DNA of 64,000 bases, from NCBI RefSeq assembly GCF_030285625.1, contig NZ_CP127294.1, positions 382,001 through 446,000 on the forward strand, in the 5' to 3' direction. The translations under genes and the position numbers were made by a program. The stretch comes from Amycolatopsis sp. 2-15. Its GTDB lineage: Bacteria > Actinomycetota > Actinomycetes > Mycobacteriales > Pseudonocardiaceae. Shown here piece by piece: positions 1-8,258 of this stretch. The notes below the pieces were generated by a model. That model had not been told where the DNA came from, searched no databases, and saw nothing but the letters and a program-made list of their open reading frames with translations. How positions within the stretch are numbered: the first letter of the stretch is position 1; each line of letters begins with the position of its first letter.

Positions 1-821
1 CAGGCCAGCGCCACGCGGGCGACGGTCGACTCGTGCTTCGCCGCGACCTTGCGCAGCGCGTCGACGATGTCGTAGCCGCGTTCGCGGTCGATCGGCGGGT
101 TGTCGGCCTGGGCGCGGCGGCCGGAGGCGTCGTGGCTATCGCGGGTGAACTTGCCGGAGAGGAACCCGCCGGCCAGCGGGCTGTAGACGAGCAGGCCGAG
201 CTTCTCCTCGTTCACCAGCGGCAGCAGCTCGCGCTCGAGATCGCGCCCGACGAGCGAGTAGTACGCCTGCAGCGACACGAACCGCGGGTAGCCGCGCAGG
301 TCGGCGACGCCGAGGGCCTTGGCGAGCTGCCAGGCGAAGGTGTTCGACGTGCCGATGTAGCTGATCTTGCCCTGGTGCACGGCGTCGTCGAGGGCGGACA
401 GCGTCTCCTCGATCGGGGTCAGGTGGTCGTGGGCGTGGATCTGGTACAGGTCGATGTGGTCGGTGCCGAGCCGGCGGAGGCTGTCCTCGATCGCGTGGCG
501 CAGGTGCACGCGGGAGAGGCCCACCTCGTTGGGACCGGCGCCCATGCGCGAGTACGCCTTGGTGGCGAGCACCACGTCACGGCGGCGGCCCTTGAGGATC
601 TTGCCCAGCAGTTCCTCGGTCTCGCCGCCGGCGTACATGTCGGCCGTGTCGATGAGGTTCACGCCCTGGTCCAGTGCGATGCCGACCAGTTCGTCGGCCG
701 CTTCGAGGTCCAGCCCGCCGATCACGTCCCACGGCTTCCGGCCGGAGCCACCGAACGTCATGGTGCCCAGTGCGATCCTGGACACGAAAGTTCCGGTGGC
801 GCCGAGTTGTTGGTACTGCAC
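1..821 (-). CDS. Aldo/keto reductase, C-terminus cut by window edge
   Basis: NADPH-dependent oxidoreductase of the aldo/keto reductase superfamily, cytosolic; substrate unknown. The translation starts MQYQQLGATG and carries the expected catalytic tetrad: Asp58 and Tyr63 in DTADMY, Lys88 in LATKAY and His129 in YQIHAHD. A GTSN motif follows, as in the potassium-channel beta-subunit-like AKR branch. About 273 residues are visible; these enzymes usually have 320-340, so the last 50 or so lie outside the window. The GTG at 821 is chosen because homology begins there and an AAAGGAA ribosome site precedes it. It is divergent from the AraC regulator at 876, which is a plausible controller. Confidence 0.9.
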   Translation of the reverse strand, partial: MQYQQLGATGTFVSRIALGTMTFGGSGRKPWDVIGGLDLEAADELVGIALDQGVNLIDTADMYAGGETEELLGKILKGRRRDVVLATKAYSRMGAGPNEVGLSRVHLRHAIEDSLRRLGTDHIDLYQIHAHDHLTPIEETLSALDDAVHQGKISYIGTSNTFAWQLAKALGVADLRGYPRFVSLQAYYSLVGRDLERELLPLVNEEKLGLLVYSPLAGGFLSGKFTRDSHDASGRRAQADNPPIDRERGYDIVDALRKVAAKHESTVARVALA

Positions 822-875
822 GGAGGTTCCTTTCTTCGGTGCTTTCCACGCTAGGCAGAGCGGAGGGTGCGGACC

Positions 876-1781
876 ATGAGTGAGCGTTCGGAGCTCGTGC
901 TGGATCGTCCGGATCCCCTCGCCGGCGTCCTGTCGATGGCCGACGTCCGCCCGGCGCTCCCGGCCCGGCTCACGGCGGGCGGCGAGTGGGCGGTTCGGTT
1001 CGGCGGCTCGCACCCCAAGGTGATCACCGTGACGGCCGGCTCGTGCTGGGTGCTGCCCGAAGACGGCTTACCGGTCTCGTTGTCGGCGGGTTCTTGCTAC
1101 CTCATAGGCCGCGACGCCGCGTACGTCACGGCCAGCACGCCGGACGTCGCACCGGTCGAGGCCCGCAGCGTGTTCACCGGCGCCGACGGGCAGGCCGGTT
1201 CCGCCGCCGACGTCGCCCTGGTCGGCGCCACCCTGGACTTCGCCGACCCCGCGGTGGCGGTGCTGCTGGAGGACCTCGGTTCCTCGGTCCACATCACCGA
1301 CCCGGACACCGCCGAGGTCCTGAACTCGACGCTGCGGCTGCTGGCGTTCGAAACCGCCGGCCGGCCCGGCGGCGGCGTGATGCGTGAGCACCTCACGCAG
1401 ATCCTCTCCCTGCACGTGTTGCGCAGCCTCCTCGGCGCCGACGCGCGCCCCGCCTGGCTGGTCGGCCTCCGCGACCCCGCCATCGGCGCCGCGCTGGCGG
1501 CGATGCACCGGCGCCCCGCGTTCGGCTGGACGGTGGCCCGCCTGGCGAGCGAGGCGGGCCTGTCGCGCACGGTGTTCGCCATGCGGTTCAAGGCACTGGT
1601 GGGGTCGTCGCCGATGGACTACCTGCTGCACCGGCGGATCTCCGGCGCCACGCGGGAGCTCGCCGAGGGCAGGACGGTCGCTTCCGTGGCTTCGCGGTGG
1701 GGGTACGGCTCGGAGAGCGCCTTCAGCGCGGCGTTCAAGCGGGTGACGGGCCGGTCGCCGGCGGGCCGCCGAACTCGCTGA
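876..1781 (+). CDS. AraC-family regulator with cupin sensor domain
   Basis: Transcription factor of about 301 residues. The first 170 or so residues look like the cupin-type AraC-binding domain (HPKVITVTAGSCWVL). The last 100 hold the double helix-turn-helix typical of AraC/XylS proteins, with LASEAGLSRTVFAMRFK as the first recognition unit and VASRWGYGSESAFSAAFKR as the second. The ATG at 876 is preferred over the in-frame GTG at 867 because GGAGGG at 862-867 lies at proper spacing from it. The gene is divergent from the aldo/keto reductase with about 54 bp between starts, so a shared control region is likely. Ligand unknown. Confidence 0.9.
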   Translation: MSERSELVLDRPDPLAGVLSMADVRPALPARLTAGGEWAVRFGGSHPKVITVTAGSCWVLPEDGLPVSLSAGSCYLIGRDAAYVTASTPDVAPVEARSVFTGADGQAGSAADVALVGATLDFADPAVAVLLEDLGSSVHITDPDTAEVLNSTLRLLAFETAGRPGGGVMREHLTQILSLHVLRSLLGADARPAWLVGLRDPAIGAALAAMHRRPAFGWTVARLASEAGLSRTVFAMRFKALVGSSPMDYLLHRRISGATRELAEGRTVASVASRWGYGSESAFSAAFKRVTGRSPAGRRTR

Positions 1782-1816
1782 TCAGCACAAACACCACGCC
1801 CCGGTTCGAGCATGGG

Positions 1817-1852
1817 TTGACATGTGACCTTTTGGTCACCTATTCTCGTCGT
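1817..1852 (+). promoter_or_regulatory. Promoter with palindromic operator before the ArsR gene
   Basis: TTGACA at 1817-1822 and TATTCT at 1841-1846 form a sigma-70-like promoter with an 18-bp spacer. The spacer holds a perfect inverted repeat, GTGACC-TTTT-GGTCAC (1824-1839). Transcription should start within a few bases of the GTG at 1853, so the mRNA is probably leaderless. The palindrome fills the spacer, the classic position for an autorepressor such as the ArsR protein encoded next. Confidence 0.7.
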
Positions 1853-2179
1853 GTGCCTGACGACGACCTGGTGTTCAAGGCGCTGGCGGATCCGACCCGC
1901 CGGGGCCTGCTGGACCGGCTGTTCGAGCGTGACGGCCGCACGCTCACGGAGCTGGAGTCCGAAGTGGACATGACGCGGTTCGGGGTGATGAAGCACCTGA
2001 AACTGCTCGAGGAAGCCGGGCTCGTCGTCACGCGCAAGGAGGGGCGGGAGAAGCTCCACTTTCTGAACCCCGTGCCGATCCGGGAGATCCACGACCGGTG
2101 GATCGACAAGTACACCGAGCGCCACGTGTCGGCGCTGCTGGAGCTCAAGACCGATCTGGAGAGGGAGCCACCGAAATGA
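1853..2179 (+). CDS. ArsR-family winged-helix regulator
   Basis: Small DNA-binding repressor of about 108 residues. It has the ArsR winged-helix core: VFKALADPTRRGLLDRL, then LTELESEVDMTRFGVMKHLK as recognition helix and VVTRKEGREKLHFLN as wing. No CxC metal motif is present, so it is not an arsenic or metal sensor of the ArsR/SmtB kind. The GTG at 1853 coincides with the predicted transcription start, giving a leaderless message. Its TGA overlaps the ATG of the SRPBCC gene (ATGA, 2176-2179). This ArsR plus SRPBCC pairing is common in actinobacteria; the regulator probably controls this two-gene operon through the palindrome just upstream. Confidence 0.9.
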   Translation: MPDDDLVFKALADPTRRGLLDRLFERDGRTLTELESEVDMTRFGVMKHLKLLEEAGLVVTRKEGREKLHFLNPVPIREIHDRWIDKYTERHVSALLELKTDLEREPPK

Positions 2180-2685
2180 CCGAGACCAAGACCGTGCAGG
2201 TCAACCGCGTGTACATCAAGGCGACGCCGCAGGCGATCTGGGACGCGATCACCAAGCCGGAGTGGACGCAGAAGTACGGCTACTCCGGGCTGGCCGAGTT
2301 CGACCTCAAGAGGGGCGGCAAGCACCGCACCAAGCCGACGCAGGAGTTCATCGACGCGGGGTTCACGAGCGACCTGCTCGACGGCGAGGTGCTCGAGTCC
2401 GACCCGCCGCGCAAGCTCGTGATCACGTGGAAGCTACTGATGGACCCGAGCCTCGTCGCGGAGCCCTACACCACGCTCACGTATGACATCGAGGAAACCA
2501 AGACCGCCGGCACCAGACTGACCGTGACCCACGACGTCACGGACGCGCCCGGGCACGCGGCGCTCGTGTCGGGTGCGATGGAGAACGTCGACGCCGGTCC
2601 GGGTGAGAACGCCGGTGGCGGCTGGGCCTGGGTGCTTTCCGACCTCAAGTCCGTGCTGGAGACCGGGAAGAACATCGTGGGCTGA
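2176..2685 (+). CDS. SRPBCC (AHSA1-like) domain protein
   Basis: Protein of 169 residues with an SRPBCC/START-like hydrophobic-cavity fold of the AHSA1 branch (activator of Hsp90 ATPase homologue 1-like). The motif IKATPQAIWDAITKPEWTQK opens the domain, DGEVLESDPPRKLVITW is the typical central strand pair, and a C-terminal helix WVLSDLKSVLE closes it. Such proteins usually bind small hydrophobic ligands, but the ligand here is unknown. It is translationally coupled to the ArsR gene by a 4-base overlap. The gene ends just before the palindromic hairpin at 2702-2740, which could serve as its terminator. Confidence 0.85.
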   Translation: MTETKTVQVNRVYIKATPQAIWDAITKPEWTQKYGYSGLAEFDLKRGGKHRTKPTQEFIDAGFTSDLLDGEVLESDPPRKLVITWKLLMDPSLVAEPYTTLTYDIEETKTAGTRLTVTHDVTDAPGHAALVSGAMENVDAGPGENAGGGWAWVLSDLKSVLETGKNIVG

Positions 2686-2701
2686 GGCTTCCACCGCCCC
2701 G

Positions 2702-2740
2702 ATGTGGCGTTCGGTGCGCTCAACGCACCGAACGCCACAT
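2702..2740. repeat. Perfect 39-bp palindrome (17-bp arms, 5-nt loop)
   Basis: ATGTGGCGTTCGGTGCG at 2702-2718 is repeated in exact inverse at 2724-2740, separated by CTCAA. It lies between the convergent SRPBCC and sugar-kinase genes. On the minus strand it encodes the last residues of the kinase (PMWRSVR) and places the kinase stop codon (2720-2722) in the loop. It could act as a bidirectional terminator. From memory, GTTCGGTGCG/CGCACCGAAC palindromes recur many times in Amycolatopsis genomes, so this is probably one copy of a REP-like family; only one copy was found in this window. Confidence 0.75.
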
Positions 2741-3730
2741 TGGGGTGCGTTGTGTGGCGGCCTTCAGCGCCGCCTTGGCCGAGGAGGAAGCACCCAGCTC
2801 GTCGAGGCCGAACAGAGCCGCGCCGACGACGGGGTTCACGTCGACCACCCGCACCACCGCGCGCGGCGCCACCTTCAGGCACCGTCGCTCGATCTCCGAG
2901 ATCACCGACGGGCCGACGCCCGTCAGCACTCCCCCGCCGAGCACGACCTCCGGCGCCGCGTGGGTCAGGTCCAGGCGCCGCAGGATCACGGCGGCGAACA
3001 CGCTCACCTCTTCCACGAACCGCGTCACGACCTGCTGCGCGACCTCGTCGCCGGCGGCGGCGACGTCGAACAGCAGTGGACACAGGCCGTGGATCCGCGC
3101 GGAGTCGATCTCCTTGAAGTGCAGGCCCTGCACCACGTCGAACACTCTCGAAACACCGAAGAAGCCCGAAACCGCCGCCTTCAGCGCCGTGGAAGGCCCG
3201 CGGCCGTCTTCCGCGCGCACAGCCCACCACAGCGCTTCCTCACCGAGGCGGTAGCCGCCGCCCCAGTCGCCGGAGACCTTGCCCAGCGCGGGAAAACGGT
3301 GGATGCGCCCGTCCGGGCCGACGCCGGCGCCGTTGATCCCGGCACCGCACACCACGGCCACGCCCGTGCCGTCGGAGCTGCCCGCGCGCAGCAGGGCGAG
3401 CACGTCGTTGCCCACGTGCAAGGTGGAGCTCCAGCCGCGCGCGAACAACGCCGCGTGCAACGCCTCTTCCTCACGCGGGAAATCCAGCCCCGCGAGGTAG
3501 GCCGAGGTGTGCACGCCGAACGGCCGTGTCGTCGGCAGACCCGCCGACGTCAAGGCAGACAGCACCAACGTCTCCAGCGCCGCAACGCACCCGTCGACGC
3601 CGACGTTCTGCGGTGAGGCACCGGGGCCGCGCGACTCGGCGAGCACGCCGCCCTCGCGCGACACCACGAGCACCTCGGTCTTGCTGTTCCCCCCGTCGAT
3701 CGCGACGACCGCGGGCCTGACTTCGCTCAT
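2720..3730 (-). CDS. BadF/BadG/BcrA/BcrD-type sugar kinase, probably N-acetylglucosamine kinase-like
   Basis: ASKHA-fold ATPase of 336 residues, probably phosphorylating an amino sugar or glucoside delivered by the neighbouring ABC transporter. The phosphate-1 loop VAIDGGNSKTEVLVV begins near residue 10. GTGVAVVCGAGINGAG is the phosphate-2/sugar region, and EVVLGGGVLTGV is the adenosine motif. It begins inside the stop codon of the GH4 gene (ATGA, 3727-3730) and is the last gene of the six-gene sugar operon. Its C-terminal residues and stop codon are encoded by the palindrome at 2702-2740, so the tail from about ATQRTP onward looks like an extension added by that element rather than conserved protein. 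Confidence 0.85.
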   Translation of the reverse strand: MSEVRPAVVAIDGGNSKTEVLVVSREGGVLAESRGPGASPQNVGVDGCVAALETLVLSALTSAGLPTTRPFGVHTSAYLAGLDFPREEEALHAALFARGWSSTLHVGNDVLALLRAGSSDGTGVAVVCGAGINGAGVGPDGRIHRFPALGKVSGDWGGGYRLGEEALWWAVRAEDGRGPSTALKAAVSGFFGVSRVFDVVQGLHFKEIDSARIHGLCPLLFDVAAAGDEVAQQVVTRFVEEVSVFAAVILRRLDLTHAAPEVVLGGGVLTGVGPSVISEIERRCLKVAPRAVVRVVDVNPVVGAALFGLDELGASSSAKAALKAATQRTPMWRSVR

Positions 3731-4992
3731 CCGCGCGCCCACGGCAGGAAGTCGCGGTTGATCGACACGAGGGAGTCGGCCAGCTGGTCGGCCTTGGTGT
3801 ACTGACCGATGAGCGGGTGGGCCAGCAGTGCGTCGGCCACGCGGTCGCGCCCGCCCTTCACGGCGGCTTCGAGCGCGAGGTGCTCGTAGGCCGTCACCGC
3901 GGCGATGAGGCCGGCGAAGCGCGGCTCCACCTTCTGCTGGGGAATCGCCCGTGCACCGGAAGAATCCACAGTGGACGAGACCTCGATCACCGCGTCGTCG
4001 GGCAGGAAGGAGAACGTGCCGTCGTTGCGCACGTTCACCACGTGCTCCTCCGCCGGCCCGCCCGCCGTCAGCGCGTGCACGAGCTGCACGGCGGCCTCCG
4101 AGTAGTACGCGCCGCCGCGCTTCTCCAGCGAATCCGGCTTGGTGACCTGCTCCGGGTCGAGGTAGATCTTCAGCAGCTCCTCCTCGACGTCGCTCACCAC
4201 CTCGGCACGCGGGCGCTCGGTGAGCTGCTTGGCCACCTGCGCGTCGTGCGAGTAGTAGTACTTCAGGTAGTACGACGGCACGGCGTTCATCCGGCGCATC
4301 CACTCGACGGGCGCGGTCACCTCTTCGCCCAGGAATTCCGCGTGCTTCTCCAGCAGCTCGGGCAGCCGGTCGACGCCGTCGACGAGCACACCACGTTCCC
4401 AGCTCAGGTGATTGAGTCCAGTGTGGACGAGCCGCACGTCACCGGTCGACGCGCCCAGCAGCTTGGCGAACTTCCGCTGCAGGTTGATCGCGACGTTGCA
4501 CAGCCCCACCGCGCGGTGACCCTCCTGCAGCAGCGCCCGCGTGACGATGCCGACGGGGTTCGTGAAGTTCACGATCCACGTGTCGTCACCCGCGACCTCG
4601 CGCACGCGCTCGGCGATGTCGAGGACCACCGGCACCGTGCGCAGGGCCTTGGCGAGGCCGCCCGCGCCCGTCGTCTCCTGGCCGACGCAGCCGCACGCGT
4701 GCGGGAACGTCTCGTCCGAGGCCCGCGCCTTCTGACCGCCCACCCGCAGCTGGATGAGCACGGCCGAAGCGCCCTCGACGCCTTCCTCCAGGTTCGCCGT
4801 GGTGCGCACCCGCGCCGGGTGCCCGGCGTGGTCGAGCAGCCGCTGGCTGAACCCGCCGACGGTCTCCACGCGGTAGGCGTCCGGGTCGATCAGCACGATC
4901 TCGTCGACGTCCAACGTGGACCTACGGCCCGCGATGCCGTCGACCAGCTCCGGCGTGTAGGTCGACCCGCCACCGACGACTGCCAGCTTCAT
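3727..4992 (-). CDS. Glycoside hydrolase family 4, 6-phospho-beta-glucosidase-like
   Basis: NAD+- and metal-dependent glycosidase of 421 residues. The Rossmann NAD site LAVVGGGSTYTPELVDG lies at the N-terminus. Further GH4 hallmarks are NFTNPVGIVTRA, CNVAINLQRKF near residue 165 (metal-binding Cys), TGLNHLSW and RGGAYYSEAA. The Cys-Asn pair places it with the 6-phospho-beta-glucosidase branch, whose signature is usually CN[VI]P; here the Pro is Ala. ABC importers deliver unphosphorylated sugar, so either the downstream kinase phosphorylates the disaccharide first or this enzyme accepts free glycosides. It overlaps the upstream permease stop (4989-4992) and the kinase start by ATGA. Confidence 0.88.
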   Translation of the reverse strand: MKLAVVGGGSTYTPELVDGIAGRRSTLDVDEIVLIDPDAYRVETVGGFSQRLLDHAGHPARVRTTANLEEGVEGASAVLIQLRVGGQKARASDETFPHACGCVGQETTGAGGLAKALRTVPVVLDIAERVREVAGDDTWIVNFTNPVGIVTRALLQEGHRAVGLCNVAINLQRKFAKLLGASTGDVRLVHTGLNHLSWERGVLVDGVDRLPELLEKHAEFLGEEVTAPVEWMRRMNAVPSYYLKYYYSHDAQVAKQLTERPRAEVVSDVEEELLKIYLDPEQVTKPDSLEKRGGAYYSEAAVQLVHALTAGGPAEEHVVNVRNDGTFSFLPDDAVIEVSSTVDSSGARAIPQQKVEPRFAGLIAAVTAYEHLALEAAVKGGRDRVADALLAHPLIGQYTKADQLADSLVSINRDFLPWARG

Positions 4993-5879
4993 CCCTTGAC
5001 TCCCGTGAACGTGATGCCCTTGACGAACGACTTCTGCGCGAACACGAACAGCACGATCACCGGCGCCATGATCAGCGCGGTCGCGGCCATCGTGAGGTTC
5101 CACTCCACGTGGTGCATGCCGCGGAACGAGGCGATGGCCAGCGAAAGCGGCCAGTTGTCCTGGTTCTCGCCGGTGTAGAGCAGCGGTCCGAAGTAGTCGT
5201 TCCAGGTGAACAGGAAACAGAACATCGCGGTGGCCGCGATCCCGGGGCGAGCCATGGGCAGCAGCACCCGGGTCATCGCGCGAAACTCGTTGCAGCCGTC
5301 GATCTTCGCCGCTTCCAGGTAATCCTTGGGGATGGTAAGGAAAAACTGGCGGAGCAGGAAGATCGAGAACGCGTCGAAGAAGAAATACGGCACGATCAGC
5401 GGAACGAGAGTGCCCGTGAGACCCATCCGCACCCACAGGTCGTACAGCGGCACGACCGTGACCTGCGGAGGCAGCATCATCGCGGCCACCGTGAGCATGA
5501 AGAACAGGTTCTGCCCGCGCCACTTGAGCTTGGCCAGCCCGTACGCCGCCGGGATGGCGGACACGAGCGCGCCGATCGTCGCGAGGGCCGAGTAGAGCAG
5601 GCTGTTACCGAAGTACTCCAGCAGCGGCGCTTTCCGGAACACCTCGACGAAGTTCTCGAAGTGCCATTCCGTGGGCCACAGGCTTGACGTCATCGCCTGG
5701 TCGCTCTTCATCACCGCGGTGAGGAACACGAACAGCAGCGGCAGCACGAAGATCACGCCGAGCGCGATGCCGATGGCGTGGGTCGCGATGAAGCCCAGCC
5801 GCCTGTCCCACCGGCGCCGGAACTGCACGCGCGGCGGGACCGGCGCGGGTTTGGTGGCGGGTGCCGAAATCGTCGTCAT
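4989..5879 (-). CDS. Sugar ABC transporter permease, MalG type
   Basis: Inner-membrane permease of 296 residues in the carbohydrate uptake transporter-1 family. About six transmembrane helices are visible, starting with ATHAIGIALGVIFVLPLLFV. The EAA loop that contacts the ATPase is EAAKIDGCNEFRAMTRVLLP. It pairs with the MalF-type permease upstream, overlapping it by ATGA at 5876-5879, and with the lipoprotein binding protein. No ATP-binding subunit is encoded in the operon, so a shared MsiK-like ATPase elsewhere in the genome probably drives it, as is known for many actinobacterial CUT1 systems. Confidence 0.93.
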   Translation of the reverse strand: MTTISAPATKPAPVPPRVQFRRRWDRRLGFIATHAIGIALGVIFVLPLLFVFLTAVMKSDQAMTSSLWPTEWHFENFVEVFRKAPLLEYFGNSLLYSALATIGALVSAIPAAYGLAKLKWRGQNLFFMLTVAAMMLPPQVTVVPLYDLWVRMGLTGTLVPLIVPYFFFDAFSIFLLRQFFLTIPKDYLEAAKIDGCNEFRAMTRVLLPMARPGIAATAMFCFLFTWNDYFGPLLYTGENQDNWPLSLAIASFRGMHHVEWNLTMAATALIMAPVIVLFVFAQKSFVKGITFTGVKG

Positions 5880-6865
5880 GCCCCCTCCTCCTGGTGCTGG
5901 GATTTACGCAACTGCCGCACCAACACCCATGTGAAGGCCGCGGACACGATGAACAGCAGCACGGCCATCGCCGCCGCGTAACCCATGTTGAAGTAGCGGA
6001 AACCCTGCACGTACAGCCAGATCGGATACGTCAGCGTCGAGTTCTCGGGCGCGCCGATCAGCTTCGAGTTCCCGGCGACGTCGGCTGTGCCCGCCGAGGC
6101 GGACGCGGCCACGATGGCTTGGGTGAAGAACTGCAGCGCGTAGATCATCGAGTTGACCACACCGAACAGCAGCACCGGTGAGATCGAAGGCAGCGTCACG
6201 TGCCAGAACCGGCGGACCGGACCGGCGCCGTCGAGCTCGGCCGCCTCGTACTGCTCGGCCGGCACGTCGAGCAACGCGGCCAGGATGATGATCATCAGCT
6301 CGCCAGAACCCCACAGCGCGAGCAGGGTGAGCGACGGCTTCGACATCACGGGACTGTTGAACCACAGCCCGCCGTCGATGCCCACGAGGTGCAGGAACCG
6401 GTTCACCGGGCCGAACTGCGGGTTGAACACGAAGACGAACGCGAGCGTCGCCGCGGCCGGCGGCGCCAGCGCGGGCAAGTAGCACAGCGTGCGCACCAGG
6501 CCGACGCCCGACTTCAGCCGCGAGATCACCGACGCGACGCCGAGCGAGAACAGCACCCGGCAGATCGTCAGGATGATCACGAGCCACAACGTGTTGTACG
6601 CGGCGGTTTTCACCAGCGGCTCGCTGGTGAACATGCGCACGTAGTTGTCGAACCCGATCCACTGTGGAGGGTTGATCAGGTCGTAGCGGGTGAAGGAGTA
6701 GTAGATCGTGGCGATGAGCGGGTACCCGAAGAAGATCAGGAACCCCAGCGTCGCCGGTGCCATGAAGTAGAACACCGTGCGACGGCGCTTGGCCCTGCGG
6801 GACCCCGCCCGCACCTTGGCGGGTGCGGACGAGGTGGCCGTCTCAGCGGGTAGAACCGACGTCAT
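5876..6865 (-). CDS. Sugar ABC transporter permease, MalF type
   Basis: Inner-membrane permease of 329 residues. A basic N-terminal tail (RAGSRRAKRRR) precedes the first helix VFYFMAPATLGFLIFFGYPL; about six helices follow. The EAA loop is EQYEAAELDGAGPVRRFWHV. It forms the translocation channel with the MalG-type partner downstream. The start codon overlaps the stop of the binding-protein gene (6862-6865), so the operon is translationally coupled. It belongs to the same CUT1 class as maltose, cellobiose and chitobiose transporters; the sugar cannot be read from the sequence. Confidence 0.93.
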   Translation of the reverse strand: MTSVLPAETATSSAPAKVRAGSRRAKRRRTVFYFMAPATLGFLIFFGYPLIATIYYSFTRYDLINPPQWIGFDNYVRMFTSEPLVKTAAYNTLWLVIILTICRVLFSLGVASVISRLKSGVGLVRTLCYLPALAPPAAATLAFVFVFNPQFGPVNRFLHLVGIDGGLWFNSPVMSKPSLTLLALWGSGELMIIILAALLDVPAEQYEAAELDGAGPVRRFWHVTLPSISPVLLFGVVNSMIYALQFFTQAIVAASASAGTADVAGNSKLIGAPENSTLTYPIWLYVQGFRYFNMGYAAAMAVLLFIVSAAFTWVLVRQLRKSQHQEEGA

Positions 6866-8238
6866 CCGCCGGCGCCCTTCTGCGCGAGTTCGTCATTCAC
6901 CTGGGCGTCGACCTGCTTCAGCCCGGCGTCGAGGTCGGGCACTGAACCGGCCTGCCACTTCTCGGCGAAGTCGTTGACCGCCTTGAGGAAGGCGTCACCG
7001 ATCGGCGTCGACGGGTTCGCGACCAGCTTGCCGCTGCCGTAGATGTCGAGGAATGTCTTGAACTGCGGCGGCGCGTCGAGCTTCGGCGAGGACAGCGAAG
7101 CCGTGGTGCTGGGCACGTTCTTGAGGCCGTTGGCCATGTCCACGAGCGTGTCGGTGTCGAGCGTGACCTGCTTGATCAGCTCCCACGCGGCGCCGGGGTT
7201 CTTGGCGCCCTTGGGGATCGCGATGATCGTGCCGGTCGCGAAGCCGGCCCCGTAGTGGTCGGCCATGCTGTCGAGCACCGGCGCCGGCGCGGTGGCGTAG
7301 TTCAGCGCCGGGGTCTGGTCCTTGATGAACGCGGTGCGGAACTCACCGTCGTACATCATCGCCAGCTTGCCCTTCTGGAAGCCGTTGTCGGCGGAGTACT
7401 CGTCGCCCAGGCCGGCCTTGAACGTCTCGACCTTGTCGTGGCCGCCGTAGAAGTCGATGAGCTTCTTCTGGAACTCGAACATCGCCTTCCAGCCGGGGCT
7501 GGACGAGATCGACGACTTGCCGTCCGGGCCGATGAACTGCGCACCGAAGTTCGGGGCCCAGTACTGCGCCTGGTTGGCGTAGAACGGCATCGACGGGATG
7601 AAGCCCATCGTCTTGATCGAGCCGTCGGCGTTGAACTCGGTGAGCTTCTTCGCGTCCTCGAACAGCTCGGTCGTGGTCTTCGGCGGCGAGGAGATGCCGT
7701 GCGCCGCGAACATGTCCTTGTTGTAGTACAGGCCGTAGACGTCGGCGAGCATCGGCATGGCGCAGCGCTTGCCCTGGTACGACGTGTAGTCGCGCACCGC
7801 TTGGGGGATCTGGTTCACGTCGATCTTGTCGCGGTCCAGGTACGGCTTGAGGTCCTGGAAGCTGCCGGTGGAGCACCACGCGCCGAGGTTGTCGGTGTAG
7901 AAGGAGATGGCCACGTCGGGCGGGTTGCCGCCGCGGATCGACTGCGTGAGCTTGTCGTCGTCCTGGTTGCCCTCGTGGTTGATGGTGATGTTGGGGTACT
8001 TGGCCTTCAGCTTGTTCAACGCGGCCGTGACCACGCCGTACTCGCGGTCGGTGAACTTGCTGTAGACGGTGAGGGTGAGCTTGTCGTCCTTGTTCGGCGG
8101 CGCGGCGGCGTCACCCGAGCCGCTCGGCGCGGCCGCGCCGCACGCGGCGGTCGCCAGCAGCGTGGCGGCGGCCGCGGCGGACAGCAGCAGAGAACCACGC
8201 CTTCGCGCGATCCTCCGGATGCGGGTCGTGGGGGCCAT
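6862..8238 (-). CDS. Extracellular sugar-binding lipoprotein, ABC transporter
   Basis: Solute-binding protein family 1 member of about 458 residues. The N-terminus has an arginine-rich n-region (RIRRIARRRG), a hydrophobic stretch LLLSAAAAATLLATAAC and a cysteine at which a lipoprotein signal peptidase could cut; the position -3 residue is Thr, a mild deviation from the lipobox. YSKFTDREYGVVTAALNKLK and ISFYTDNLGAWCS are typical ligand-domain strands. The ATG at 8238 is preferred to 8253 because AGGAGG lies six bases before it. The gene follows the ROK regulator by about 20 bp and sets the specificity of the importer. Confidence 0.92.
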   Translation of the reverse strand: MAPTTRIRRIARRRGSLLLSAAAAATLLATAACGAAAPSGSGDAAAPPNKDDKLTLTVYSKFTDREYGVVTAALNKLKAKYPNITINHEGNQDDDKLTQSIRGGNPPDVAISFYTDNLGAWCSTGSFQDLKPYLDRDKIDVNQIPQAVRDYTSYQGKRCAMPMLADVYGLYYNKDMFAAHGISSPPKTTTELFEDAKKLTEFNADGSIKTMGFIPSMPFYANQAQYWAPNFGAQFIGPDGKSSISSSPGWKAMFEFQKKLIDFYGGHDKVETFKAGLGDEYSADNGFQKGKLAMMYDGEFRTAFIKDQTPALNYATAPAPVLDSMADHYGAGFATGTIIAIPKGAKNPGAAWELIKQVTLDTDTLVDMANGLKNVPSTTASLSSPKLDAPPQFKTFLDIYGSGKLVANPSTPIGDAFLKAVNDFAEKWQAGSVPDLDAGLKQVDAQVNDELAQKGAGG

Positions 8239-8258
8239 GACCCTCCTCCTCATGGTGG

